Assembly (NCBI GenBank): GCA_964460665.1
Contig: CAYWSL010000004.1
Span: forward strand, 1-64,000
Source of the DNA: K23-9 sp964460665
Lineage (GTDB): Bacteria > Planctomycetota > Planctomycetia > Pirellulales > Pirellulaceae
Direction of reading: 5' to 3'
Length of the DNA stretch: 64,000 nucleotides
Part shown: piece by piece, positions 26,451 through 36,267 of the stretch
Numbering within the stretch: position 1 is the first letter of the stretch
Layout of the letters: every line of letters starts with the position of its first letter
Position numbers and translations under genes: made by a program
The notes under the pieces: generated by a model
What the model saw: only the letters and a program-made list of their open reading frames with translations
Database searches by the model: none
What the model was told of the DNA's origin: nothing

Positions 26451-26732
26451 CGGTTTGTCTAACGGTTTTGTTGATACCAACAACAAATTCACTGACTTCG
26501 GATCTTGGCCGCAAGAATAGGGTAACGGTTACGACAGTATCAGGGGGAACCCGATGTCGACAAAGGTGTCTAAGTGATTGACGCCTTGATTGCCGATATT
26601 TTCAGAAGCGATTTTGCCAACCCCACCTGCCAAGATTCCCACCTGCACGTGAGGCACCGTCAGTGGTGCCGGATCACTAACTACACTAGCCGAACGAGAT
26701 AGAAACACTTCGTTGCTTTCTCGTTTTCGATC

Positions 26733-29024
26733 ATGAAACCCATCTCTGGATCAAACGAAAGCCAATCAAACGTTCCAGGCAATTCAGTGCCTAAGGAAAC
26801 GGCCGCTAAAGATCCATTTGCATCCACTTCAATCAGCCAGGAAGACTTTCAGCGACTGGGAGTTCGCCCACAGGAATTTCGCCCGTCGGTCATTCGCCGC
26901 GCGGCCGCGCGCTGTAGCAGAATTCTTGCGAAACGACAGCTTGAAAAACCGGCCGACCATACTGACGTTCAGCTAACCCGGATTGCCACGTCGGCTTATC
27001 GATTGATGGACCCGCGCAAGCGAGCCAATTCACAGCAGCGTGTGCATGTCGGGCGAATCATGCCCAACGCATTGACGTTTGCCAGCCGCACACGGTTCTC
27101 CGTTGGTGACAGTGATCGATCCGACCGGCCGATCACCGAACCGTTTAGATTAAAAACTCGGACCAACGAAGACCCGGCAGACGTCGTCGAACTGGCTACA
27201 GGATTGGACCTAGACAACCAGCTATCACAAAGCCTGACGTCGGACGACATCCTTCAGCGCGGTTGGTTTCAAAATCAATGGCTGCGTTTTAAGCAAAGCC
27301 GTGCTGCTGTGCCGCTAGCGCTAGCCTTGAGCGTCTTGTTTGTCGCCAACGTGTACACATGGTACGCCTGGCGAAGCCAAACAGCGTCAACCGAAACCGT
27401 CGCAGCCAGCTCAGAAACGGTTGCGCCAACTCCGACAGTTGCCAACGTCCCGGCTAACGTCCCAGTCGATGCTCCGCCGTTGGAATCATCGGTCGCGGTG
27501 AAGCAGNNNNNNNNNNNNNNNNNNNNNNNNNNNNNNNNNNNNNNNNNNNNNNNNNNNNNNNNNNNNNNNNNNNNNNNNNNNNNNNNNNNNNNNNNNNNNN
27601 NNNNNNTGAAGCAGGCGGTAGACGTTGAAGTTGCACCAACCGACTTGGCTAACAACCCCATCGTCGAATCAGCGAAGCCAATCACAGAAACGGTAGCCGT
27701 AGAAAACGCAACCGTAGAAAACACCGAGCCCATCTCGGTAGCGGTTCCTCCGCTACCCACCGTCGCCGTTTCAAAATCGGTCGACAAACAGCCACCAGAA
27801 CCGTCTCCTCCGCCAATCCCGACGGAAACAGATACGCCCTCCATTCCTTTGGAAACACCCCCGATACCAACATCAACCGATCCTGACTCTGCTGCGCCGG
27901 AACCGGCCATGCTCGCAGACGTTTCGCCTAGCGTTAAAGATCCTGCAGACTCCAGTACTGCAGACTCCAGTACTGGCGACGAATCAATGGCAAAAGATGC
28001 CGCTGGGGAGTCATCCCAGCCCTATTTGGATGATCCGTTCGCAGCGCTTGCTAGCCCCGCCCACGAAACTGATCCAAAGATGGAAACTGCGGCACCTGAA
28101 ATAGTGCCGGCAAGCAAGTCGCCAGTTCCATCAACTGACTTGGCCGATGACTTGCGAGAGCGTCTGACCAACTTGGTCCCCGCGCTGTCGCGTCCGATTG
28201 CTGAAGACAATGTTAGCGAAGTCATTCGACAGCTTTCCGACTTAGAAAGCGAGCAGACGATCGGGTCTGACGATTTCTGGGTAGCCCGGATGATGATTGC
28301 CGAAGTCACTTGGTTATCCGGCGACTGCGATCGAGTGGTCGATCAGCTACAGCCACTCGCAGACAATTACCACGTCGCTTTGGCGGACATCCTGACACAA
28401 AGCTACATCGGGGCGCCGAAGTTCATTGAATCCGAAGCGGCTCACGACCAACGATTCAACAACGGACTGAACCTGTGCGAACGTCTTCTAATAGGGGAAC
28501 AGTTCGATCTGCTGGATTCAGTCATCGATGCGATGCAGCCTTCGCTAAACTTCTTTGACGATCCGCTTCGCCGCGCATTGGTCAGACAAGTCGACGATTC
28601 CGGCGAACAAATGAATCGTTTGCGAAAATCGGCAACGCCAGCCCTGGATGATCCAGAGGACAGCGACGTTAGCAAAAGCACAGCGGGAATCGCTGGCCGC
28701 TATCTGTGCTTGATGCGACGTCAGTGGTCCGACGGCCTGCAGTGGCTGGCAAAGGGCAGCGATGCACGACTTGCCAATGTAGCTCAGCAGGAACTTGAAC
28801 TTGGTGACGATCCCAAGCCGAAAGACGTTGCGGACCTTGGTGAAAAATGGCTTGCCGTGGCTTCCCGAATGGAAGGTCGCCAAGGCGAATCGATTCGGTT
28901 GCACGCCATCGAATTGTTTCAGCGAGCGATGATCGACGCAGAAACATTGTTGAAGTTAGAGCTTCAACGTCTGATCGAGTCGGAACAAAAAGAGCTACCG
29001 TCGTATTTGCGTTCGACGATTTAG
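26733..29024 (+). CDS. Large membrane-anchored protein with J-domain-like N-terminus (contains assembly gap)
   Basis: About 763 residues as assembled; function unknown. The N-terminal 110 residues (FQRLGVRPQEFRPSVIRRAA, then IATSAYRLMDPRKR) resemble the degenerate DnaJ-like helices of some planctomycete proteins, without an obvious HPD. One membrane segment lies at about 190-212. A long Pro/Thr/Val-rich spacer follows and contains a 100-N gap (27507-27606). The C-terminal 250 residues are alpha-helical and probably TPR-like. The frame is the same on both sides of the gap. Confidence 0.7.
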   Translation: MKPISGSNESQSNVPGNSVPKETAAKDPFASTSISQEDFQRLGVRPQEFRPSVIRRAAARCSRILAKRQLEKPADHTDVQLTRIATSAYRLMDPRKRANSQQRVHVGRIMPNALTFASRTRFSVGDSDRSDRPITEPFRLKTRTNEDPADVVELATGLDLDNQLSQSLTSDDILQRGWFQNQWLRFKQSRAAVPLALALSVLFVANVYTWYAWRSQTASTETVAASSETVAPTPTVANVPANVPVDAPPLESSVAVKQXXXXXXXXXXXXXXXXXXXXXXXXXXXXXXXXXXKQAVDVEVAPTDLANNPIVESAKPITETVAVENATVENTEPISVAVPPLPTVAVSKSVDKQPPEPSPPPIPTETDTPSIPLETPPIPTSTDPDSAAPEPAMLADVSPSVKDPADSSTADSSTGDESMAKDAAGESSQPYLDDPFAALASPAHETDPKMETAAPEIVPASKSPVPSTDLADDLRERLTNLVPALSRPIAEDNVSEVIRQLSDLESEQTIGSDDFWVARMMIAEVTWLSGDCDRVVDQLQPLADNYHVALADILTQSYIGAPKFIESEAAHDQRFNNGLNLCERLLIGEQFDLLDSVIDAMQPSLNFFDDPLRRALVRQVDDSGEQMNRLRKSATPALDDPEDSDVSKSTAGIAGRYLCLMRRQWSDGLQWLAKGSDARLANVAQQELELGDDPKPKDVADLGEKWLAVASRMEGRQGESIRLHAIELFQRAMIDAETLLKLELQRLIESEQKELPSYLRSTI
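27507..27606. other. Scaffold gap of 100 N in a coding repeat
   Basis: TGAAGCAG lies immediately left and right of the N run, and the translation reads AVKQ then KQAV. A collapsed coding tandem repeat of unknown size in the Pro/Val-rich spacer is likely. Confidence 0.75.
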
Positions 29025-29045
29025 TTCACTTCGCTAAGCGAATGT

Positions 29046-29070
29046 TGAGTGTGGCCGAACGCTCCGCGAT
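29046..29070 (+). repeat. Dispersed gene-end repeat, copy 2
   Basis: GAGTGTGGCCGAACGCTCC recurs here, 22 bp after a stop codon, identical over 19 bp to the copy at 8007. An imperfect CGCTCCG/CGGTGCG hairpin follows. Confidence 0.6.
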
Positions 29071-29160
29071 CGGTGCGCCACTGATCCGACCACGCTGAGG
29101 GATTATGAGTGGGATTAAGAAAATCAGGCTGGCGCTGCATCCAACTCGTAATCCTACTCT

Positions 29161-30663
29161 CTATCCGTCCTGGCCCAACTGATGTTTCATGACTTTTCGC
29201 ATCACATCCATTGGTGCGTCGCTTCCGGTGAAGTGCTGGAACTGGAGCGCGGCTTGTCGCACAAACATGTCGACTCCGGTCACCACAGCCGCACCAGCCT
29301 GCTTCGCATTCTGAATCAGCAGCGTTTCTTCCGGATTGTAGATCGTGTCAAACACCACCATCTCTTCACGCATGTGGTCGCCGTCGAACGGGCTGGCGTC
29401 GACTTTCGGATGCATACCGATCGGTGTGCAGTTAACCAAAATATTGACCGACACATCATGACGCTGATCCCAGGGCAGAATCTGGCAGCCAAGGTTGTCG
29501 TGCAGTGACTGAGCCTTGTCTGGCGACCTGACCGCCACGATCACTTCTGCCCCGCGTTGCCGCAGTCCGAACGCGATCGCTTTGGCGACGCCACCGCCGC
29601 CCAACAACATCGCCGTCTTGCCTTGCAGCGACGTCTTGCCTTGTAGCGACGTGGGTGAAGTTTGCTGGATCCCAAGTGAATCTTCCAGGCTACCTAGCGC
29701 AGCGCTGCAGTCCGTGTTGTGCGCGAACACTTCGCCATCGCGAAACACCAACGTGTTGGTTGCGCCGATTCCCGTCACGGCTTCATCGGGCTGTGTACAG
29801 TGCTCCAGCACCGTCTCTTTGTGCGGGATCGTCACGCTTAGTCCTTCCAACCCCATCGCCCCGCAGTCCGCAATGAACTGCGCCAAGTCATCGACGGGTA
29901 CACGAAGCGGCAGATAGACGCAATCGAGCCCCAAACTCTGATACGACGCATTGTGAATGTGCGGACTGAGACTGTGGCCTACCGGATCAGCGATCACGCC
30001 AAACACCTGTGTGTTGGGGCCGATCTTTTCTTGGCCGTAGATGCTGCTCATCTGGCGGTAACTTAACTGCCCAGGTGCGATGGTCTTCGATTCAGTGAAC
30101 GACGCGAAGGTAAACGGTGCGCCAAACTTGGTTGACAAGATTCGTGTCGGCGTCCCGATGTCGCCCATGCACAGGCCGACCGTCGGCACGGTAGATTCAG
30201 CGATCAGCGAAAGCATCCGCACGTTGTCGTGAGTGCATCTTGCCATCGTTGCCAGTTTGACGACGTCCGCATCCTTGGCCGCCATCGATGCGTGCAAATG
30301 CTTTAGATCTGCCGGCGTGCCGCTGAAATCATGAAAACTAACAATGCGTTTGGTATCACCAAAACGAGGAATGCTGTCGGCAATGTCTTCTTCCAGATCG
30401 ACATACTCGACGCCTTCGGCAATGGCTGATCGCAGCAGCGTCACACGATCGTCTTCCGAGCCGTCCCATTGGCCGCCATCTTCCTTGCGCCGGCAAGTGA
30501 CAATCACGGGCCCGGGGCGATCAGCGACTAAACGTTTCAGGTTCACCGTTCCATTGATGTGATCCAAACGCAGTTCGACCAGGCGAACACCCTTCTGCAC
30601 CAAATGCTGGTGCTCCGCGATCATCCGCTTGTGTCGGGATCTTCCAATGCAAACGCAAATCAT
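29161..30663 (-). CDS. aroDE: Bifunctional 3-dehydroquinate dehydratase / shikimate dehydrogenase (AroD-AroE fusion)
   Basis: 500 residues covering steps 3 and 4 of the shikimate pathway. The type I dehydratase half (about 1-210) has His111 (SFHDFSGTP) and the Schiff-base Lys136 (DVVKLATM). The dehydrogenase half (about 218-500) has GHSLSPHIHN, Lys282 in SVTIPHKE, NTDCSAA and a GGGGVA nucleotide-binding loop. Between them residues 339-350 read SLQGKTSLQGKT, an in-frame 18-bp duplication just before the NADP domain. Such a fusion is known from plants and planctomycetes. Confidence 0.96.
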   Translation of the reverse strand: MICVCIGRSRHKRMIAEHQHLVQKGVRLVELRLDHINGTVNLKRLVADRPGPVIVTCRRKEDGGQWDGSEDDRVTLLRSAIAEGVEYVDLEEDIADSIPRFGDTKRIVSFHDFSGTPADLKHLHASMAAKDADVVKLATMARCTHDNVRMLSLIAESTVPTVGLCMGDIGTPTRILSTKFGAPFTFASFTESKTIAPGQLSYRQMSSIYGQEKIGPNTQVFGVIADPVGHSLSPHIHNASYQSLGLDCVYLPLRVPVDDLAQFIADCGAMGLEGLSVTIPHKETVLEHCTQPDEAVTGIGATNTLVFRDGEVFAHNTDCSAALGSLEDSLGIQQTSPTSLQGKTSLQGKTAMLLGGGGVAKAIAFGLRQRGAEVIVAVRSPDKAQSLHDNLGCQILPWDQRHDVSVNILVNCTPIGMHPKVDASPFDGDHMREEMVVFDTIYNPEETLLIQNAKQAGAAVVTGVDMFVRQAALQFQHFTGSDAPMDVMRKVMKHQLGQDG

Positions 30664-30967
30664 CTCTGTAGCGCCTTTTCACTTAGTATTCGTGCCTTGA
30701 ATTTTGCCATTGCGCTACCAGCTCGCGCCCCCGCGCTGGCACTTTCGCGTGCCAAATGATAACGCGATTACCCATCATCGAATATCGGCAGCAGAACTCT
30801 TCCCCCGCCAAGATGGCCCAACTGTCCGCTGCAACTTTGGATGCTTGCCAAAGTTCAGCCATTCGTTTCCATGAATGGCGTGGTGTTTTCACTCAAGACG
30901 CGAAATTTGCCCGCTCATCCTGTCCGTGTCTCTACAATGCGAGCACTAGGAAATCAGAGACACTTTT
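30664..30967. other. Divergent region aroDE / AAA+ gene with a possible small minus-strand gene
   Basis: About 300 bp. A 69-codon minus-strand frame (30892-30683) ends 19 bp before aroDE and has a protein-like look (WKRMAELWQASKV, VIIWHAKVPARGRELVAQW), but I do not recognise a family. The promoter for the AAA+ gene must also lie here. Confidence 0.35.
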
Positions 30968-32407
30968 ATGGATCAGCTAGGTATGAACGCCATCGTGGCA
31001 CCCCCCCAAGCAAAAACGCTTCAAGAACTAATCGACATTGGCTGGCAATCAAAAACCGTCAAACAAGAACTACGCGACAACTTCACGCGGATGTTGGCTG
31101 CTGGCGAAGAATTATTTCCAGGGATCGTAGGCTACGACGACACGGTCATTCCCGAGATTAACTTGGCACTGCTGGCTGGTCACGACATGCTGTTCTTGGG
31201 CGAGAAAGGACAAGCGAAAAGCCGCATCATGCGGATGCTAGTTCGGTTCTTGGATGAATGGATTCCGTACATCGATCATCCCGATCTGCCGATTCACGAA
31301 GACCCAACACAACCCATTTCGTCATTGGGACGCCGCCTAGTCGAAGAACATGACGCCAGCGATATCAAGATCGCTTGGTGGCATCGTGACCAGCGCTATG
31401 CCGAACGCCTAAGCCCCGGCACCAAGTTCGCCGACATCATCGGCGAAATTGATCCCGCGAAATTGACTGGCGGAGTCAGCATGAGCGCCGAAGAGGCGTT
31501 GTCGTTCGGACTGATTCCCCGGATGCATCGCGGCATCTTTGCAATGAACGAACTGCCTGAACTGGATGACTTGGTCCAAGTCGGCTTGTTCAACATTCTT
31601 GAAGAACGCGATGTTCAGATTCGTGGTTATCCGATCCAGTTCGACTTGGATTTGGTGATTCTATTTTCGGCTAACCCGTCGACTTATAACCGCAGTGGAA
31701 AAGTGATCCCACAGTTGAAAGATCGAATCGGCACGATCATTCAAACGCACTATCCCAGCGAACGCGATCAGGGAATCGAAATCCTACAGCAAGAAATCGG
31801 CGACGACTTGGCTGGCGAGTACCCGGTCCAAGTCCCGTTCTTCATGTACCAAATCGTTGAAGAGATCACGAACCAAGCACGCTTGAGCAAATACATCGAT
31901 CAAGCCTCCGGCGTTTCCGCTCGATTTTCACTGGCGAACTTCCGCACGCTCGTCGCATCAGCACGACAGCGCGGGATCATTCACAACGAACGTCCCGCCG
32001 TTCCACGCATCAGCGACTTTGGCCACCTGTATGGTAGCTCGTTGGGTAAATTGGAATTGGATCTGATGGGCACTCACCAGATGAGTGAAAAGCAGGTCTT
32101 GGATGACGTGATGGCACGAGCGATCAAAATCGTCTTCCAAGAATACGTCGACGAACACGGACTGGGCCACATTGCGGAGATCTTCCGTGGTGGTGTCCGT
32201 GTCGAAGTCGGCGATTTGCTGCCAAGCAAAGAGTATGCCGAGCGACTTCAGCAAGTCCCACCGGCCTGGGATGCCGCCTTCGAGGTGAACGCGAGCAAAG
32301 ATGAAGCGGTTCGCGCAAGCTGCGTCGAGTTCGTGTTGGCGGGGCTTTACAGTTTGGACCGGATCAGCCGAGCCAACCGTCATGGAAAGATCGAGTACGA
32401 ATTTTGA
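30968..32407 (+). CDS. MoxR/Mg-chelatase-type AAA+ ATPase
   Basis: 479 residues. It belongs to the magnesium-chelatase/MoxR clade. A helical N-terminus precedes FPGIVGYDDTVIPEINLALL, Walker A is GEKGQAKS (78-85), and the sensor region is FSANPSTYNRSGKVIPQLKDRIG. Walker B reads GIFAMNELPEL, with Asn where the usual Asp stands before the catalytic Glu. It overlaps the VWA gene downstream by 4 bp. The pair resembles MoxR-VWA or BchI/BchD-type chaperone couples that load metal or remodel a client protein; the client is unknown. Confidence 0.9.
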   Translation: MDQLGMNAIVAPPQAKTLQELIDIGWQSKTVKQELRDNFTRMLAAGEELFPGIVGYDDTVIPEINLALLAGHDMLFLGEKGQAKSRIMRMLVRFLDEWIPYIDHPDLPIHEDPTQPISSLGRRLVEEHDASDIKIAWWHRDQRYAERLSPGTKFADIIGEIDPAKLTGGVSMSAEEALSFGLIPRMHRGIFAMNELPELDDLVQVGLFNILEERDVQIRGYPIQFDLDLVILFSANPSTYNRSGKVIPQLKDRIGTIIQTHYPSERDQGIEILQQEIGDDLAGEYPVQVPFFMYQIVEEITNQARLSKYIDQASGVSARFSLANFRTLVASARQRGIIHNERPAVPRISDFGHLYGSSLGKLELDLMGTHQMSEKQVLDDVMARAIKIVFQEYVDEHGLGHIAEIFRGGVRVEVGDLLPSKEYAERLQQVPPAWDAAFEVNASKDEAVRASCVEFVLAGLYSLDRISRANRHGKIEYEF

Positions 32408-34119
32408 GTGATTCGCAGAAGAACTATCGACCTGGCGGTGTGATCCATTCTTATCAGAAGTACGATCCCGTCGAATTTCCTCCGCCGACTCAGCCGCCGC
32501 CGGACCTGGTATCGCCAGCGTTTGAACAAGCGTTGATGTACGGCAGCTATCGCGAGCTGACCGAAGAGGAGCTCGCCAACGCCGTCCGCTTGGACCCGAG
32601 CCAGATTGCTGGACTGGGACCAAGCCTGGACATGCTGCGCGCGATGCTAGAAGAACGCAAACGCAAAATCTTGGAAACTTACGAAGCCCGCACGGTGCAA
32701 AAACGAGCACGCAAAGCGTTCCACAATTCAGCCAAGAACCTGAAGGTTCCCAAGAAACTGCAAAAGACGTATCAACGCGCCATCAACCAAGAACAACCGT
32801 ACCTAATGGAAGCGTTGTGGTACCAAGCGGGCGACGATAACGGAAAGCTGGGCCTTGGGATTTTGCAAGTCACTCAGCGGATGACCGACAAACACAACAT
32901 CGCAGAACTTGGCAGTAAATACGAATTCACCGGCACTGAGTCGATGTCTGTTCCGCAGGCGTTGGAGATCAAGGAAGAACTAGAGAAGATCGACGCACTG
33001 CTGAAGCAGCTCGAAGAGGCCGCTAAGAACGCTCAAATCGGCATCATCGATATGGAAATGCTTGGTGAGTTCGCAGAACCTGGCGACATGGAAACGCTTG
33101 AAGAGATGCGTCGCCAGGTCGAGAACATGATTCGTGAACAGGCCGAACGCCAAGGCTTGGAGAAAGATCGCGATGGCGGAGGTTTTCGTTTGACCCCGCA
33201 GGCCTACAAGATCTTTCAAGGGCGTTTGCTCGAGCGTATCTTCAGCGAACTGGCTCCTTCACGTACCGGTCGCCATCAAGGTGACGTGGTTGGCGAAGGC
33301 GCCGTGGAGTTGCAGCAAACCAAGCCGTATGAATTCGGCGACAGCGTTGCCAACATTGATCTTCCACAGACGGTCGTCAACGCGCTATTGCGCCAAGGTG
33401 ACGAGCGACCGATCCGACTGCGCGGTGATGATATCGTCGTCCACAAAACGCGGAATCACCCGAAATGTGCGACCGCGGTGATCATGGACATGAGCGGTTC
33501 GATGCGATACGACGGCCAGTACATGAACGTCAAACGGATGGCGTTGGCACTGCAAGGATTGATCCAAAGCGAGTATCCTGGTGATTTTCTACGGTTCATC
33601 GAAATGGCCACGTTCGCGAAAGTGCGAGCGTCTGGCGAGATCATTGAACTGATGCCCAAGCCAGTCACGATCCATGATCCTTGGGTGCGACTGAAAGCGG
33701 ACATGAGTGATCCGGAGATTAGCGAGCAGCAGATCCATCCGCACTTCACCAACATTCAACATAGCCTGCACTTGGCGCGTCAGAACCTAGCGAATTGCGA
33801 TACGCCGAATCGTCAAATTGTGTTGATCACCGATGGGCTGCCCACCGCGCACTTCGAGGATCAGTTTCTATTCATGCTGTATCCACCAGATCCGCAAACC
33901 GAAGCCGCGACGATGCGTGAAGCCGCGCTGTGTCAGAAAGAGGGGATCACGATCAACATTTTTCTGATCCCCAGTTGGTCGCAGAGCGAAGAGGACGTGC
34001 GTTTCGCGCATCGTCTGGCAGCAACCACGAAAGGCCGCGTGTTCTTCACCAGCGGCAAAGACCTAGACCGTTTCGTGTTGTGGGACTACGTCCAAAACCG
34101 CCGCGACATCATTGCGTGA
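32404..34119 (+). CDS. VWA-domain protein, partner of the AAA+ ATPase
   Basis: 571 residues, TTG start overlapping the upstream stop. The N-terminal 320 residues are helical and charged, with coiled-coil stretches (ALEIKEELEKIDALLKQLEE). A von Willebrand A domain follows, with a complete MIDAS start DMSGS at 362-366 (VIMDMSGSMRYDG) and ITDGLPTAHF near its second half. No signal peptide or membrane segment, so it should act in the cytoplasm with the ATPase. A weak variant of the gene-end repeat (AGTGTGGTCGAACG) follows the stop at about 34145. Confidence 0.9.
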   Translation: MSDSQKNYRPGGVIHSYQKYDPVEFPPPTQPPPDLVSPAFEQALMYGSYRELTEEELANAVRLDPSQIAGLGPSLDMLRAMLEERKRKILETYEARTVQKRARKAFHNSAKNLKVPKKLQKTYQRAINQEQPYLMEALWYQAGDDNGKLGLGILQVTQRMTDKHNIAELGSKYEFTGTESMSVPQALEIKEELEKIDALLKQLEEAAKNAQIGIIDMEMLGEFAEPGDMETLEEMRRQVENMIREQAERQGLEKDRDGGGFRLTPQAYKIFQGRLLERIFSELAPSRTGRHQGDVVGEGAVELQQTKPYEFGDSVANIDLPQTVVNALLRQGDERPIRLRGDDIVVHKTRNHPKCATAVIMDMSGSMRYDGQYMNVKRMALALQGLIQSEYPGDFLRFIEMATFAKVRASGEIIELMPKPVTIHDPWVRLKADMSDPEISEQQIHPHFTNIQHSLHLARQNLANCDTPNRQIVLITDGLPTAHFEDQFLFMLYPPDPQTEAATMREAALCQKEGITINIFLIPSWSQSEEDVRFAHRLAATTKGRVFFTSGKDLDRFVLWDYVQNRRDIIA

Positions 34120-34169
34120 CGTTTCACATGGTAAGTCCGGGAACAGTGTGGTCGAACGTGGTTGAGGCG

Positions 34170-35684
34170 TTAGTACGCTTTCGCGAAGATCCCTTTTTTC
34201 TCGGCGGGCTTGCCCGTTAGGAAGCAGGTTCCAGGTTGGTCGTTGTCGTCGCGTGGGATGCATCGAATCGTCACCTTTAGCTCTTTCAACAACGGCTCCA
34301 GTGAGTCTTCGTCGCTGAAGTGACAGTAGGCGAATCCACCGTGAATCTCCGGGCTTTCAACGTTCTTGGGTGTAAAGAACGCGCGGAAATCGGCTTCGTT
34401 AACAATCTCCACCGTGTTGTCGGATCGAAGCTTGGCAGCGCGATCGTACAAGCCTTGCTGAATCTCGCCCAAGATCGACGAGATGCCTGCGACCAATTCG
34501 GTGCGGTCCATCCCCGTGCTCTTAGGTTGATCACGACGACCGACGAAGACCGAATTTTTCTCCATGTCTTTCGGGCCAACTTCCAGTCGAATCGGCACTC
34601 CACGTTTGACGTGATACCACTTCTTTTCGCCACCACGAATGTCGCGATCATCGACTTCAACGCGAACCGATGCGTCCATGAATGACTGGGCTGCCAATTC
34701 GTCCTTCAACGTGCTGACGTACTCAAGCACTGCGGCGCGTTGTTCGTCGTTTTTGTAGATCGGCAAAATGACAATCTGCGCGGGCGCCAACCGAGGTGGC
34801 AGCACGAGGCCGTCGTCGTCGCTATGCGTCATGATCAACGCTCCTACCAGTCGAGTCGAAACGCCCCAGCTGGTGGTCCAAGCGAATTCGCGTTCGCCGC
34901 TTTCGCTTTGGAACATGATCTCTTGAGCCTTGGAAAAGTTCTGCCCCAAGAAGTGGCTGGTGCCGGCTTGCAGTGCTTTTCGATCTTGCATCATCGCTTC
35001 GATCGTCAGCGTATCGACCGCACCTGGGAAGCGTTCCGCAGGTGTCTTGCTGCCGATCGTCACAGGCATCGCCATCCAGTTTTCGGCAAAGTCCGCGTAG
35101 ACGTCGATCATCTGTGCCGTTTCGGCGATCGCTTCTTCGCTGGTTGCGTGAACCGTGTGTCCTTCTTGCCACAAAAATTCGGCGGTTCGCAAGAACATTC
35201 GCGTGCGCATTTCCCAGCGAACGACATTGGCCCACTGGTTAATCAGGATCGGCAAATCGCGGTAGCTCTGAACCCACTTGGCGTAAGTCGCACCGATAAT
35301 GGTCTCGCTGGTTGGGCGAACAATCAGAGGTTCTTCCAGTTTTCCGGCTGGTCGCAGTCCGCCGCTTGGATCGGGTTCCAACCGATGATGTGTCACGACA
35401 GCGCATTCTTTTGCGAAACCTTCCACGTGCTCGGCTTCTTTTTCCAGATAGCTCATTGGAATGAACAGCGGAAAATAAGCGTTCTGGTGGCCGGTCGCTT
35501 TGAACATGTCATCCAAAGCTCGCTGCATGTTTTCCCAAAGTCGGTAGCCCCAAGGCTTGATGACCATGCAGCCGCGTACCGGCGAAGCTTCGGCAAGATC
35601 CGATGCACGAATCACCTGCTGGTACCATTCGGGATAGTCTTCTACGCGGGTCGGTTGGATCGCGGTCTTAGGAGCTTTGGCCAT
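34170..35684 (-). CDS. proS: Prolyl-tRNA synthetase, archaeal/eukaryotic-type
   Basis: 504 residues. Class II synthetase of the short ProS type without the bacterial editing insertion: GCMVIKPWGYRLWENMQ, FPLFIPMSYLEKE, RPTSETIIGATYAKWV (motif 2 neighbourhood), FLWQEGHT and the anticodon-binding domain near 300-400. It ends in the diagnostic FAKAY tail. ATG at 35684 (MAKAPKTA) gives the family start; the 32 codons upstream are unlikely to be coding. Confidence 0.95.
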   Translation of the reverse strand: MAKAPKTAIQPTRVEDYPEWYQQVIRASDLAEASPVRGCMVIKPWGYRLWENMQRALDDMFKATGHQNAYFPLFIPMSYLEKEAEHVEGFAKECAVVTHHRLEPDPSGGLRPAGKLEEPLIVRPTSETIIGATYAKWVQSYRDLPILINQWANVVRWEMRTRMFLRTAEFLWQEGHTVHATSEEAIAETAQMIDVYADFAENWMAMPVTIGSKTPAERFPGAVDTLTIEAMMQDRKALQAGTSHFLGQNFSKAQEIMFQSESGEREFAWTTSWGVSTRLVGALIMTHSDDDGLVLPPRLAPAQIVILPIYKNDEQRAAVLEYVSTLKDELAAQSFMDASVRVEVDDRDIRGGEKKWYHVKRGVPIRLEVGPKDMEKNSVFVGRRDQPKSTGMDRTELVAGISSILGEIQQGLYDRAAKLRSDNTVEIVNEADFRAFFTPKNVESPEIHGGFAYCHFSDEDSLEPLLKELKVTIRCIPRDDNDQPGTCFLTGKPAEKKGIFAKAY

Positions 35685-35817
35685 GTCGGCGTTCTTCGGT
35701 GAAGTTTTTCGGCTGGTAAATGGGAATTCAATTTCGCGATCGAATCGTCGCTTGCCAAGCCCACACGCAACAATCGGCAATCCGAGTGCCGCAGTAGGCG
35801 GTATTACGGCGGCCTAG

Positions 35818-36267
35818 CTAAACAGCGTTCTGGCGAACGTACCGGGCCGCGTTGCTTCGATCGTCGTTTTCTCGCTGCTCAGCGCGTTGCTGATCCGAAC
35901 GATGCTGGGACAAGTCTTTGTCGCGAAGTACTTCCAATCGCTTCACGTCCAACTGTGCCTGAATCAGCAATTCTCTTTGTTCCGCCAACTGCTGAGCAAA
36001 CAAATCACGTTGGTGTTGGCACTGCGACCGTTGATCGTGCAGATACTGACTGCGATCTTCGTTCGTGCTAAGCGACACAATCGTGACCACACCGGTTCGC
36101 GATTGGGCGGCTGTGCGCTGCAGTTGATCGATCTGATCCTGCCAATGAATCAATTGACGATCTAGATTGGCAATCCGCGAGATCACTTCAGCGACTTTTC
36201 GGCCGATTCTGTCACGCGATTGGATTCGCGTTCGCAACACCGTCGTGTATCGAAACTGAAAACTCAT
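35818..36267 (-). CDS. fliJ: Flagellar export protein FliJ
   Basis: 149 residues, nearly all alpha-helical coiled coil with high Arg/Gln/Asp content (VLRTRIQSRDRIGRKVAEV, LLIQAQLDVKRLEVLRDKDL). Sequence alone is weak, but it overlaps fliI by 4 bp and is the last gene of the fliF-G-H-I-J order, which fits FliJ, the stalk of the flagellar export ATPase. Confidence 0.8.
   Translation of the reverse strand: MSFQFRYTTVLRTRIQSRDRIGRKVAEVISRIANLDRQLIHWQDQIDQLQRTAAQSRTGVVTIVSLSTNEDRSQYLHDQRSQCQHQRDLFAQQLAEQRELLIQAQLDVKRLEVLRDKDLSQHRSDQQRAEQRENDDRSNAARYVRQNAV

Noticed and set aside
34740..35702. 320-codon plus-strand frame opposite proS
   Set aside because: proS is full length with all class II motifs; the antisense frame has no family features and arises from codon bias.
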